Origin: Sinorhizobium americanum
GTDB taxonomy: Bacteria > Pseudomonadota > Alphaproteobacteria > Rhizobiales > Rhizobiaceae
Assembly (NCBI RefSeq): GCF_001651855.1
Contig: NZ_LNQC01000064.1
Location: forward strand, 615 to 64,614
Reading direction: 5' to 3'
DNA: 64,000 nucleotides
The translations under genes and the position numbers were made by a program. Positions 55,751 through 64,000 of the stretch are shown here, in pieces. Position 1 is the first letter of the stretch; each line of letters starts with the position of its first letter. Below the pieces are notes generated by a model. The model did not search any database and was not told the DNA's origin. It worked only from the letters and a program-made list of their open reading frames with translations.

Positions 55751-55769
55751 ATGCCGGGGCGCCCGGCAT
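55751..55769. terminator. Perfect hairpin between convergent hypothetical genes
   Basis: ATGCCGGG (55751-55758) pairs with CCCGGCAT (55762-55769) around a 3-nt loop. It sits just after the stop of the left gene and 17 bp before the stop of the right gene. Confidence 0.65.
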
Positions 55770-55785
55770 CTCTTGCCATTTCGCC

Positions 55786-56364
55786 TCATTGCGCCCCATG
55801 GTGGGGCACGGATTTTGGCGCCTCTTCCAGGAATGTGTAAGGCCCCTCGGGGCATTTGACGTCCGGATTGACCGGGTGGAACAGGCCGAGCGGGTTCGGC
55901 TTGAATATCCAGGCATGCAGATCGTAATGATGCAATTGCGCCGGTAGAAGCGGCTCATGGCCCTCCATCGGCCCGTCGAAAGGCTGCCCGAACAGCTCGG
56001 GCTTCGACTTGATGCCGGTGGCGAGCGGGATCAGCCACTCGACGGCAACGAGCTGCAGCTTTTCGCCAACCGGCTCGTAAACCAGCAAAGTGGGCTTCAT
56101 CGGGTCGGGCACCGGACCGATAAGGGCGGGGTTCAGGAAATGCACCCCCATCGTGCCGGTCGCGAAGGTGACGCAGCCGAGCGTCGAGAAATAGCCGTCG
56201 CGCACGGCAACTACCGGATCCTGGTATTTTTCAAGCGACGCCTTGAGCTTTTCAAGCTCCGGCGGAAGCTTGTCGGACGCGTTCACCACATGTGCGGACA
56301 TGAAAGCAATGGCTGCCGCCAGACAGTTCGTCCATAGACGGCGCAGCACCGGAGACATAGGCAT
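55786..56364 (-). CDS. Secreted hypothetical protein
   Basis: The 192-residue protein has a signal peptide (LWTNCLAAAIAFMSAHVVNA) and a mature part starting DKLPPELEKLKASLEKYQDP with a single Cys-rich point GYFSTLGCVTFATGTMGVHFLN and a His-rich end (HHYDLHAWIFKPNPLGLFHPVNPDVKCPEG). I recall similar domains in periplasmic hypothetical proteins but no function. GGGAGGA precedes ATG 56364. Confidence 0.72.
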   Translation of the reverse strand: MPMSPVLRRLWTNCLAAAIAFMSAHVVNASDKLPPELEKLKASLEKYQDPVVAVRDGYFSTLGCVTFATGTMGVHFLNPALIGPVPDPMKPTLLVYEPVGEKLQLVAVEWLIPLATGIKSKPELFGQPFDGPMEGHEPLLPAQLHHYDLHAWIFKPNPLGLFHPVNPDVKCPEGPYTFLEEAPKSVPHHGAQ

Positions 56365-56540
56365 GGCTCGGTCCTCCCTCGCTCCACTCGCCTCCTGCGA
56401 GGAGCGGGCGCCATGATACAGCGAGGCCTTTGTGCGCGCTATTCATGCGATCGGGTTAGTGCCCGTCGGCATGTCAGGACTAGGGAGGAGCGCCGACGAC
56501 GCTCCTCCCCGAACTCGCTGTCGCACCGGCCGGCGGCACC

Positions 56541-56777
56541 TCACAGCCGGACATCCCAGAGGGACAGCTTGGCTTCAAGGAGCCGGTCCTCGTTTCCCGG
56601 AAGGCCGATGTCGCGGCGCATGCGGTCTGACAAATGCGAGACCTGGTTCGTCGTTTGACGATGTCTCCAGATGGCGAATAGCAGCGCACGCGCAGTCTTC
56701 CAGGCGCCGAATTTCCGGCACAGGTCATCGACCGTTGCGGCGAGGGTATCAACAACTAGCAATTGTGCTTCACGCAT
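56541..56777 (-). CDS. DUF1127-like small protein
   Basis: The 78-residue protein ends in the DUF1127-type segment LSDRMRRDIGL, an Arg-rich motif; the N-terminus is helical (MREAQLLVVDTLAATVDDL). Members of this family in rhizobia are short, often stress-linked, and some may bind RNA. Start at ATG 56777 or 56798. The gene lies apart from others with no clear operon partner. Confidence 0.65.
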   Translation of the reverse strand: MREAQLLVVDTLAATVDDLCRKFGAWKTARALLFAIWRHRQTTNQVSHLSDRMRRDIGLPGNEDRLLEAKLSLWDVRL

Positions 56778-57312
56778 GATTTTTCCGTCCCGGCGCATCG
56801 AGGCGACCAGGTCCTTTCGAGGGTCAGAAGACGCGCGGATGCGAAGGCGAAGATGCGAAAAATCGCTTCGTCAGCCGGTCACGTCAGATCAGATGGAGAT
56901 AGCGCCAATCGGCGGAAATCCGGGGTTTAATAGCCCTGGAAACCAAATCGGCTCTGGCGGGATGCGCGATGCATCGATGCCACGGCAGCCGTTCCGCGAG
57001 AGAGGCGCACTGTCACGAGAATGGAATTCATTGCACGCCTCCTCTGGCTTGAATTGAGAGTGACGCCAACATACACGAGTCCGGCCGATTGGCAAACACA
57101 CAATTTCGGATTGTAGCAATTGCCGACAATTCGTTGCAAGACAGCAACACCTTGGCGCTCCATCGACAGCATGCCGGTGATCGTCTCCCGCCGGTCTTCG
57201 CTCGATAAGAAAATATGGACCGGCCCCTAGGCGGACCGGTCCAGCGGTGTCTTCTCTTAAGGGTCGCGGCCGCCGATCCGGAGACGCCGCAGCTCTCTAT
57301 CCGCAAGAGCGG
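56778..57312. other. Non-coding stretch between DUF1127-like gene and aldo/keto reductase
   Basis: These 535 bp hold short open frames on both strands but none with protein-like composition or a good ribosome site. The only structure found is a terminator-like hairpin near the right end (annotated). Promoter elements for the DUF1127-like gene should lie at the left end. Confidence 0.5.
57209..57242 (-). terminator. Likely terminator of the aldo/keto reductase
   Basis: GGACCGG (57217-57223) pairs with CCGGTCC (57236-57242), 12-nt loop. Read on the minus strand the hairpin is followed by ATATTTTCTT. It lies about 70 bp past the reductase stop. Confidence 0.6.
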
Positions 57313-58320
57313 CTACTGATCGCTGCCGAGAAGCGCATCGATTTCCGCCATCGCTGCGGCCGGCAATACGCCCCTTTCGAGTGCGGCGAGATTCTCGCGC
57401 ACCTGCGCCTCCGTCTTGAAGCCGGGGATCGGAAAGGTGTTGGGGGAACGGGCGAGGATCCAGCCGAGGGCCCCCTGCGCCAAGGTCCTGCCACCGGTCT
57501 GGAGGAGTTCCCGCACCGCGGCGAGACGTTGCAGATGCTCGCTACGCGGCCGGCCGTCCTCGAAGAACCGCACCCAGCTGTGCCCGGCCGCCCTGACGTC
57601 AGTGGGTGGCAAGCGCGTATCCGGCCTGAACTTGCCGGTCAGGAATCCCATCGCCAGCGGCGAGCGATTGAGGCTGGCGAGATTGTTGCCCTCGCACATC
57701 GCAAGCATCTCCGGCCCATCCGTGAAGACATTCAGTTCCTGCTGCACGGCGACGAAATGCGGGAACTTCACCATTCGCTTCGCCGCGGCGGCATTGTCCG
57801 TACTCCAGCCCCAGAAACGAATGGCGCCCCGCTCCACCAATTTCTCGAGCGTTTCAGCGGCCGCATCCGCCTGATCGCTTGAAAGCTCGCCGACGTGGAT
57901 TTGATAGAGGTCGATATAGTCGGTGCCCAAACGCCTGAGCGAAGCCGCGCAGGCCTCTCTGATGTAGGCGGGAGTGACATCGGTGCCGACGAGAGCCCGG
58001 GCGGCGCGATCATAGGTATAGCCGAACTTGGTTGCGATGATTGCCTCGCCCCTTCGCCCGCTCAGCGCCCGGCCGATCACCTCCTCGCTGTGACCGGTCC
58101 CATAGGCATCGGCCGTGTCGATCAGCGATGCACCCATTTCGAGCCCGAGGCGGAGCGCACGGATCGACTGTTCGTCGTCGACCTCGCCCCAGCCATCCGG
58201 CTTTCCGTTGAGCGTGAAGAAGCCTCCGATCGCCCAACCGCCCAGGCCGATTGCCGCGGCCGAAAGGCCGGACCGGCCCAATTGTCTGCGTAGAGTCGCG
58301 GGGATGTCGGTGGCAAGCAT
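57313..58320 (-). CDS. Aldo/keto reductase
   Basis: The 335-residue (alpha/beta)8 NAD(P)H oxidoreductase has the catalytic Asp/Tyr region DTADAYGTGHSEEVIGRALSGRR and Lys in IATKFGY; the His and NADPH loop follow in the C-terminal half. The sequence resembles stress-linked YajO/YccK-like members. GAGGAG precedes ATG 58320. A palindrome lies 37-53 bp upstream. Substrate unknown. Confidence 0.92.
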   Translation of the reverse strand: MLATDIPATLRRQLGRSGLSAAAIGLGGWAIGGFFTLNGKPDGWGEVDDEQSIRALRLGLEMGASLIDTADAYGTGHSEEVIGRALSGRRGEAIIATKFGYTYDRAARALVGTDVTPAYIREACAASLRRLGTDYIDLYQIHVGELSSDQADAAAETLEKLVERGAIRFWGWSTDNAAAAKRMVKFPHFVAVQQELNVFTDGPEMLAMCEGNNLASLNRSPLAMGFLTGKFRPDTRLPPTDVRAAGHSWVRFFEDGRPRSEHLQRLAAVRELLQTGGRTLAQGALGWILARSPNTFPIPGFKTEAQVRENLAALERGVLPAAAMAEIDALLGSDQ

Positions 58321-58356
58321 GGTATTCTCCTCATGATGCGGTGCTCACCAACCATG

Positions 58357-58373
58357 TCACCGGAAACCGGTGA
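58357..58373. promoter_or_regulatory. Palindrome upstream of the aldo/keto reductase
   Basis: TCACCGG-AAA-CCGGTGA is a perfect 7-bp inverted repeat with a 3-bp centre, 37 bp upstream of the reductase start codon. It could be an operator or a terminator for the upstream gene. Confidence 0.45.
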
Positions 58374-58491
58374 TCAGAAGCCCGAATTCCACAGGATGTT
58401 TTTCAACAATGAAAAACGTCATCGACGAGTGGAAGGAGCACGTGGGCGACCGAGCCGTCAGAGAAGTGCCCTGAAAACGAGCCCTCAGGCC

Positions 58492-59481
58492 TCATCGCCG
58501 AAAGACGTAAACCGTGCCTCCGGCGTCGTCGGAGACGAGGACGGAACCGTCCGGCGCCTCCTTGACATCGACCGGCCGGCCGACGTCCCTCAGGAAGGTC
58601 GTCGCCGAGACCGGCCGTCCGCCCCGGAAGTGCAGCCGCACGACCTGATAGCCGACCGGCACGGACCTGTCCCAACTGCCGTGCTGGGCGACCAGCGCGT
58701 CGCCGCCGAGGCTGCGGAAGAAGTGGATTCCCAAGGCTGCGACATGAGCCTGGAAATTGAAGACGGGCGCGATCTGACGGGCGGGCGGCGTCGCGTCCTC
58801 AAATCCTGTGAGACGGATTTGGCCGCCGAAATAGGGGAAGCCGTAGAAGCCGCCCGGCCGGAGCGCGTTCAACTCGTCGGGCGGGACGTCGTCGCCCATT
58901 CGGTCGGCACCATTGTCGGTGAAGAACATGGTGCCGCCGCGCCAGTCGAAGCCGACCGAGTTGCGCACGCCCCAGGCGACGCGTCGAAGGTCCGACCCGT
59001 CCTGGTTCATGCTGACGATCGTTCCCTGCAGCCCGCGCGGCGAGCAGATGTTACAGGGCGATCCAAACGATACATAGAGGCGGGCATCGGGGCCGACGGC
59101 GATGTAGCGATAACTGTGGGCGCCCGAATTCGGCAGGTCTCGGCGAATATCGCGCCGGCCGCTGAGAGCGCCGCCGCGCCCGATATCGAAAACGGTGATG
59201 CTGTCCCTCGAGGCGACGAACAGGCGGCCGCGGGAACACGCAACGCCGTTCGGAGCGGAGAACCCGGACGCCACCCGCCGGGCGCGGCCGCCGGACAACG
59301 GCACGGCATAGACCGACGAACCCTTGGTGCCGACGAACAACATGTCGCCGCAGACCGCCATTTCGCGCGCGGCGGGAACGCGGGCAAGCAGTTCGGCTTG
59401 GGCGGGGGCAGCGACGCCGAAGGCGACGGTCGCGACAGCGGCGAGCGCGAGAAATCCGGCTTTGGCGGCAAAGACGACCAT
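58492..59481 (-). CDS. Soluble PQQ-type sugar dehydrogenase-like protein (periplasmic)
   Basis: The 329-residue protein has a signal peptide (GFLALAAVATVAFGVAAPAQA) and a six-bladed propeller (AVCGDMLFVGTKGSSVYAVPL, GPDARLYVSFGSPCNIC, FFTDNGADRMGDDVPPDELN, FGGQIRL) as in sorbosone/glucose dehydrogenase family proteins, which bind PQQ. A Cys pair CNIC is present. Sugar specificity unknown. ATG 59481 is chosen; the open frame upstream is not protein-like. Confidence 0.88.
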   Translation of the reverse strand: MVVFAAKAGFLALAAVATVAFGVAAPAQAELLARVPAAREMAVCGDMLFVGTKGSSVYAVPLSGGRARRVASGFSAPNGVACSRGRLFVASRDSITVFDIGRGGALSGRRDIRRDLPNSGAHSYRYIAVGPDARLYVSFGSPCNICSPRGLQGTIVSMNQDGSDLRRVAWGVRNSVGFDWRGGTMFFTDNGADRMGDDVPPDELNALRPGGFYGFPYFGGQIRLTGFEDATPPARQIAPVFNFQAHVAALGIHFFRSLGGDALVAQHGSWDRSVPVGYQVVRLHFRGGRPVSATTFLRDVGRPVDVKEAPDGSVLVSDDAGGTVYVFRR

Positions 59482-59593
59482 AGGCGCCTCCGAATGCAAG
59501 CTGAATTGCTGGAAGGAATTGGAGCGGCTTACTGTCGTTTCAAGCGGAAGCGCCGGCCTCACGGCGAAGTGATCGCCTGAAGCCGCTGTGGAA

Positions 59594-60364
59594 CTACCGC
59601 TTCGTCGAGCCGACATGCGGCGTTGGCTCGCCCATGAAGGGACGCTCCCCTTTCCGCACCAGATAGACCTCGCGCTCCGGATTGGCTTCGATGACGAAAC
59701 CTGCGCTGCGCAGCATCGCCTCGACGCCGGCGCGGTTCGGGATGAACCAGTTGGTCGGATCATCGGCGAAGCGGTGTTCGACGAAGAACAGCTTGGGGTA
59801 GTCCGGACGATCGAAAACATCCCATTCGGGAAAATCGTAGTTGATTTCGAGCGGCGAGACCGACCTCGATCCGCGCTGCATGCACTGGAACAGCATCTCG
59901 TCGTCCACCACGTGCTCGTAGAGGAGATCGAGCGCCAGAAGCGGATGGCGCAGGTGATAAAGAACGCCCATGAAGATCACCAGGTCGAACTTTTCGCCGA
60001 GCTGCGCCACGTCATAGACGGACATCAGCCGGAACTCGATCCGCATCCCTGCCTGCTCGGCGGCGAATTTCGCCTGCCGCAGATAGTGCGGATCGGAATC
60101 GATGCCGAGCACCCGACCGGCATTGCGGCGCTTCATTTCCTGCGAATAGAAACCGGCATTGCAGCCGATGTCGAGCACGCTGCGCCCCCCGAGGTCTTCC
60201 GGCACGACATGCTTGAACGCCTTCCATTTCACGGCGGGATAGTCTCCGAGAAAATGATCGGGAGACGTTTCGACGCCAGCGATGCGCATGTTGTGGAACC
60301 AGGGTCCGAGCGCGGCGATCTCATCCTCGATCGTCGTTCGGTATTTCGTCTGCTGAACCATCAT
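59594..60364 (-). CDS. TIGR04290-type SAM methyltransferase
   Basis: The 256-residue protein has SAM-binding motif SVLDIGCNAGFYS near residue 63 and IFMGVLYHLRHPLLALDLLYEHV; it resembles CmoB. NCBI's TIGR04290 family sits in glycan clusters with CgeB-like transferases. It starts in the stop codon of the upstream SDR (TGATG), so it is the last gene of the overlapping operon. A single-carbon transfer to a sugar or acceptor is inferred. Confidence 0.85.
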   Translation of the reverse strand: MMVQQTKYRTTIEDEIAALGPWFHNMRIAGVETSPDHFLGDYPAVKWKAFKHVVPEDLGGRSVLDIGCNAGFYSQEMKRRNAGRVLGIDSDPHYLRQAKFAAEQAGMRIEFRLMSVYDVAQLGEKFDLVIFMGVLYHLRHPLLALDLLYEHVVDDEMLFQCMQRGSRSVSPLEINYDFPEWDVFDRPDYPKLFFVEHRFADDPTNWFIPNRAGVEAMLRSAGFVIEANPEREVYLVRKGERPFMGEPTPHVGSTKR

Positions 60365-61404
60365 CAGAGATCCTGCGAAAGAGCCGACATTTCCGGCTGA
60401 CGCGTGGGACGGCCGCGCCGGCGGACCGGCCTTTGCTCCGGGAGCATCCGTTGGAACCAGCTGATCGTATGCGTCAGCCCTTCCTGCAGCGGAACCTTCG
60501 GCTCCCAGCCGAGAAGCGATTTTGCCCGGGAGATGTCGGGGCGGCGGCGCTGCGGATCATCGGGCGGCAAGGGTGCGTGGACGATCGTCGACGCGGTCCT
60601 GACTTTCGAAAGCACGAGCTCGGCCAGCTCGATGACGGTGAACTCGCCCGGATTGCCGAGGTTTACCGGCACCCCCGGATTGGGATTGCGATTCATCAGC
60701 CTGATCAAGCCCTCGACGAGATCGGACACGTAGCAGAAGGACCGCGTCTGCTCGCCGCTGCCATAGACCGTCAGCGGCTCGTTGTTCAGCGCCTGGACGA
60801 TGAAGTTCGAAACGATGCGGCCGTCGTTCGGACGCATGTGCGGGCCGTAAGTGTTGAAGATACGAGCCACTTTCGCGTCGACGCTGCCGGCCCGCAGGCT
60901 GTCGAAGCAAAGCGCCTCGGCCGCCCGCTTGCCTTCGTCGTAGCAGGCCCGCGGCCCGGTGCAGTTGACATGGCCCCAATATTCCTCCTGCTGCGGATGC
61001 TGTTGCGGATCGCCGTAGATCTCGCTCGTCGAGGCCTGGAGGAACCTGGCACCGTGCCGTGCGGCAAGCCGCAGCAGATTTCCGGTTCCGGTGACGCTTG
61101 TCATCATCGTATGGATCGGGTCGGCCTGGTAGGAGGGCGGCGAAGCCGGGCAAGCGAGATTGTAGATCTCGTCAAGCGGCTCATCGCTTGCGATCCCGTC
61201 GCAGACATCCTGTTCGACCATGGTGAAATAGGGGTTGCGCTGAAGTTCGGCGACATTCGCCGGAGAGCCCGTCAAATAGCTGTCGAGGCAGATCACCCGA
61301 TTGCCGGCATCAAGCAGGGCTGAACAAAGATGGGATCCCACGAAGCCGGCTCCGCCGGCGACCAGGATGACCTTTCCGCGATTGGCTCCGTTTCTCTTTG
61401 CCAT
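60364..61404 (-). CDS. UDP-glucuronate decarboxylase-like SDR epimerase
   Basis: The 346-residue extended SDR has the Rossmann motif VAGGAGFVGSHLC, active-site Y in CYDEGKRAAE (YxxxK), and ARIFNTYGPHMRPNDGRIVSNFIVQAL, the pattern of UDP-xylose synthase. Product would be UDP-xylose or a related sugar nucleotide. The C-terminus is an Arg/Pro-rich tail not usual in the family. Start ATG 61404 has AAGGAG 8 nt upstream. Confidence 0.9.
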   Translation of the reverse strand: MAKRNGANRGKVILVAGGAGFVGSHLCSALLDAGNRVICLDSYLTGSPANVAELQRNPYFTMVEQDVCDGIASDEPLDEIYNLACPASPPSYQADPIHTMMTSVTGTGNLLRLAARHGARFLQASTSEIYGDPQQHPQQEEYWGHVNCTGPRACYDEGKRAAEALCFDSLRAGSVDAKVARIFNTYGPHMRPNDGRIVSNFIVQALNNEPLTVYGSGEQTRSFCYVSDLVEGLIRLMNRNPNPGVPVNLGNPGEFTVIELAELVLSKVRTASTIVHAPLPPDDPQRRRPDISRAKSLLGWEPKVPLQEGLTHTISWFQRMLPEQRPVRRRGRPTRQPEMSALSQDL

Positions 61405-61422
61405 AGGCCGTTCTCCTTTCGG

Positions 61423-62541
61423 TTATACCCGAAGCCGCCGCTCGGAATGTCTCGTGGCGAGATCGGTCTTGGGCGCGATGCTTTCGATGGCCTCGACGAA
61501 GGTTCTGGCGCGCACCGCAGCGCTATGCGCGCTTGCGACACGGTGATAGGCGCTCTCGGCGATGGCCCGGCACTGACGATCGTCGAGGTTCGTAAGTGCC
61601 GCGACGACGTCGTCACTGCTCGTCGCGACGATCGCGGCCTGTCCCGGCGGGAAGAAGCTGTCCAGGCCCTCCCACCAATCGCTGATCAGCGGCGTGCGGC
61701 AGGCGGCCGCCTCGAAGAGCCGGACGCTCGGCGACCAGCCCGCCGCCACCATGTCGGCGCGGGTCACGTTCAGCGTGAATCGCTGGCGGCTGTAGAACTC
61801 GGCATGTTCGGCAGGCGGCAGATGCTCGATGCGCTCCACATTGGCGGGCCATTCGGTGCCGGGCGGATAGTTCGGGCCGGCAACGACGAAGCGCATTCCA
61901 GGCAACCGCCGGGCCGGCTCGATCAGCAGACGTTCGAGTATCGGCTGCCGGTCGGGGCTGAAGGTTCCGAGATAGCCGAGATCCCATTCTCTCGGCGCAC
62001 CGGTGTTACGATAGATATCGAGGTCGACGGCGCAATAGAGCGGCACGGGTCGCCTCGCCCCGAGATCGCTCCGAAGCCGATCGAGCATCCGGCCGCCGGA
62101 GAAGGAGAAATAGAGATCGAAGAACGGCACTTGCCGGCGCGCCAGATATTCCTCGTCGCCGCGCTCGAGCTTTGCGAGCGTCACCGGCGTGTCGATGTCG
62201 TAGAAACACAGCCGCTTGGGGCCGAGATCGAGGACTGTGTCGATCACCTCCACCCCGTCCGGCACGTAGGACCCGATGACGACGGCGTCCGCACCGCCCA
62301 GCGTGCCGCCATGCCGCGTCCGCAGTTCTTCGACGCTGCCATACAAAACAAGCTCGCAGAACTCCGGCTCGATGAGGTCGCGGTGGCTTGCATACCAGGG
62401 GACGTCTCGTTCGAGGAAAGTCACCCGATGGCCGGCGGCGTGGACGCCCCGAAGCAGCGCTCGAAATGTCGTCGCATGGCCGTTGCCCCAGGAGGAGGAT
62501 AGCGAAAGGCCGAGGACCGCGATTTCGAGCGAACGGTTCAT
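61423..62541 (-). CDS. CgeB-like glycosyltransferase
   Basis: The 372-residue protein has a GT4-type architecture: EIAVLGLSLSSSWGNGHATTFRALLRGVHAAGHRV at the N-terminus and TRADMVAAGWSPSVRLFEAAACRTPLISDWWEGL near residue 285, the nucleotide-sugar-binding region. The closest known label is the CgeB group (spore maturation/polysaccharide). It overlaps the next upstream gene by 4 bp and is followed by the SDR with an 18-bp gap. Confidence 0.85.
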   Translation of the reverse strand: MNRSLEIAVLGLSLSSSWGNGHATTFRALLRGVHAAGHRVTFLERDVPWYASHRDLIEPEFCELVLYGSVEELRTRHGGTLGGADAVVIGSYVPDGVEVIDTVLDLGPKRLCFYDIDTPVTLAKLERGDEEYLARRQVPFFDLYFSFSGGRMLDRLRSDLGARRPVPLYCAVDLDIYRNTGAPREWDLGYLGTFSPDRQPILERLLIEPARRLPGMRFVVAGPNYPPGTEWPANVERIEHLPPAEHAEFYSRQRFTLNVTRADMVAAGWSPSVRLFEAAACRTPLISDWWEGLDSFFPPGQAAIVATSSDDVVAALTNLDDRQCRAIAESAYHRVASAHSAAVRARTFVEAIESIAPKTDLATRHSERRLRV

Positions 62542-63626
62542 TCGGCTGCCTCCACCCGGCGCGACCGCTCGCGGAAAATGCGGTCCACTTCGGCCGCCCG
62601 ATGTGCATAGGTATGTTCGCCAAGCACGCGCTGGAACGCCCGCTCCCCGATCTCCCTCGCAACCTCAGCCGTCAAGGTCCGCATCAGTTCCGCCACGTCA
62701 CGGCCGTCGCGGGCGACCAGTACCTCCTCCCCCGGCTTCAGGAAGAGTTCGATGCCTTCCCAGGCGTCGGTGATCAGGCAAGCGCCGGCGCCTGCCGCCT
62801 CGAAGACGCGTGTCGCCGGCGAGAAACCGTTCTCGGCCATGCTGTCGCGCGAAATGTTCAGAACCGCGCGCGGCGTCGCGTTGAAGGCATTGTGATCGGC
62901 AGTCGGAACATGGCCGACATAGGCGACATTTGCCGGCAACGGCTTGTCGCGCCAGCCGGCTCCGCCGAGCAGGAAGCGCCGGTTGCCGAGTTGCGCCGCT
63001 GGCGCGAGGAAGAACGCCTCCACCCGCGCCTCGCGATCCGGCAGGCGATTGCCGAGGAAAGCAAGATCGGCCGCAAAGCGCGAGTCTTCGGCGACTCGAT
63101 GATGCGTCTGCGGGTCGACGGCATTGTAGATCGGCACGCATCGGCGGGCGCCCAGCGCGCGATAGGATCTGACGACCGGATCGCCGCCGCCATAGGTCAA
63201 GACGAGATCGAGCGATGAGAGGGCGCGCCGCAGCGGATGGTCGGGCGAGGCCCGGAGCTCCTGCAGCGTCGCGGGCGCGTCGACGTCCCAGAAGATCTTG
63301 AGAGCGGCCGGACGTGCCGCTGACATTACCTCTTCGAGCAGGAGGTCATCTTCGAAGCCGACGCCGCTCGCCTTGATGACGATCTCGGCCTCGGCCGACG
63401 CCGCAGCAACCCGCTTCAGCGCCGCGACCGTTCCCTCGTAGACGACGACCCTGCACCAATCCGGCGGCTCGATGTCACGGTGCTTCTGGCGGTCATAGAC
63501 GTCCGGCTCATAAAAGGTCATCTGATAACCACGCGCGGCTAGCGCCCGCAGCAGCCCGCGGTAATAGGTCGCCGCACCGTTCCAATAGGCCGAAACGAGG
63601 CTCGATCCGTAAAAGGCGATCCTCAT
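62538..63626 (-). CDS. CgeB-like glycosyltransferase
   Basis: This 362-residue paralogue of the previous gene shares the layout (IAFYGSSLVSAYWNGAATYYRGLLRALAARGY and FSPATRVFEAAGAGACLITDAWEGIELF). The 4-bp ATGA overlap on both sides implies co-translation. It is likely that each transferase adds a different residue of the same glycan. Confidence 0.85.
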   Translation of the reverse strand: MRIAFYGSSLVSAYWNGAATYYRGLLRALAARGYQMTFYEPDVYDRQKHRDIEPPDWCRVVVYEGTVAALKRVAAASAEAEIVIKASGVGFEDDLLLEEVMSAARPAALKIFWDVDAPATLQELRASPDHPLRRALSSLDLVLTYGGGDPVVRSYRALGARRCVPIYNAVDPQTHHRVAEDSRFAADLAFLGNRLPDREARVEAFFLAPAAQLGNRRFLLGGAGWRDKPLPANVAYVGHVPTADHNAFNATPRAVLNISRDSMAENGFSPATRVFEAAGAGACLITDAWEGIELFLKPGEEVLVARDGRDVAELMRTLTAEVAREIGERAFQRVLGEHTYAHRAAEVDRIFRERSRRVEAAE

Positions 63627-64000
63627 AGCGCCACCTCCTTCGTCGTGACGAGATCACGCGTAGCGCCTGTCGACCGATAGGAAGCGACGATATCCAAGAG
63701 CTCGTCGACGCGATGCGCGCAGGTGTGGCGTGTCCGGATCGTCTCCAGCCCGCTTGCCGTCATCTCTTTGGCAACGGCCGGGTCGGCGAGCACCTGGCGC
63801 AGGAGACGCGTCATCGACGATCCATTGCGGGCGAAGAGAAAGTCCTTGCCGGCGCGGAAAAGCCCCTCCGCATCGTTCCACGGCGCCGAGATCAGCGGAA
63901 TGCCGCAGGCAAGCGCCTCGAACACGCGGATGGTCGGGATTCCGGGCAAGGCCTCCACATAGGGTCGGCGCGGGATGTGCACCGTTGCCCGATGCTCGGC
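63623..64000 (-). CDS. CgeB-like glycosyltransferase, 3' part only
   Basis: About 125 C-terminal residues are inside the window; the start lies beyond the right edge, and the frame is open through base 64000. The visible part has the nucleotide-sugar-binding end PTIRVFEALACGIPLISAPWNDAEGLF, matching both neighbours. It overlaps the next gene by 4 bp. It is a third transferase of the same operon. Confidence 0.85.
   Translation of the reverse strand, partial: AEHRATVHIPRRPYVEALPGIPTIRVFEALACGIPLISAPWNDAEGLFRAGKDFLFARNGSSMTRLLRQVLADPAVAKEMTASGLETIRTRHTCAHRVDELLDIVASYRSTGATRDLVTTKEVAL

Noticed and set aside
56778..57216. Short open frames on the minus strand between the DUF1127-like gene and the reductase
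   Set aside because: They overlap one another in different frames, lack ribosome sites and have Ser/Arg/Cys-rich random composition.

Overview
The window is GC-rich alphaproteobacterial chromosome. Gene content and order (hbdA, tlpA, argH-lptM-lysA, a TIGR02302 membrane protein, cpdR, hpt, ftsEX, hisC-tyrC, gloB, rpmB, cobST, bolA, aroKB, xerD, accA, hutXWV) point to Rhizobiaceae, most likely Sinorhizobium/Ensifer. I found no rRNA or tRNA gene, CRISPR array, insertion sequence or prophage, and no island-like break in codon use. Most of the window is core chromosome. The right third, from about 44 kb, is more accessory.

Layout. 0-8.7 kb: end of an upstream unit with its terminator, then fatty-acid and redox genes (hbdA, tlpA), arginine and lysine biosynthesis (argH, lysA) with a small lipoprotein between them, a Gln-rich membrane protein, the ClpXP adaptor-type regulator CpdR, and hpt. 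8.7-13.8 kb: ftsEX behind a perfect CtrA-type box, a YdcF-like protein, plsC and a gamma-glutamylcyclotransferase bracketed by two copies of a palindromic repeat. 14-23.6 kb: a DUF2125 protein, a methyltransferase-hisC-tyrC unit, gloB and a cupin, a DMT exporter, a DUF3108 protein, rpmB, a queuosine-precursor transporter with an unusual leader, and a phytase-like esterase. 23.7-33.1 kb: cobT, cobS, a J-domain protein, bolA, an aroK-aroB-CorC unit, and a 49-residue membrane protein overlapping xerD, followed by accA. 33.3-44 kb: an L,D-transpeptidase and TusA-like pair, an ICMT-like methyltransferase, an RTX serralysin-like protease, a His-rich CobW GTPase, a D,D-carboxypeptidase, an M20 amidohydrolase, an Lrp regulator, and an alcohol dehydrogenase divergent from its probable AraC regulator.

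44-54.2 kb is a hut-type locus. A GntR/HutC repressor and a kinase/M23-like/aminotransferase fusion are transcribed one way. hutF, hutX, hutW, hutV, a hutH-like gene and hutD are transcribed the other way from a promoter carrying a HutC-like palindrome. The HutH protein lacks exactly the three residues that form the MIO cofactor in every canonical histidine ammonia-lyase, and hutU, hutI and hutG are absent. The locus therefore may not run textbook histidine degradation. It is the strongest candidate here for undescribed chemistry.

54-57 kb holds small, poorly known genes. 57.3-59.5 kb holds an aldo/keto reductase and a soluble sugar-dehydrogenase-like protein. From 59.6 kb to the right edge runs a tightly overlapping leftward operon of three CgeB-like glycosyltransferases, a UDP-glucuronate-decarboxylase-like SDR and a TIGR04290-type methyltransferase, which looks like an uncharacterised glycan pathway whose beginning lies outside the window.
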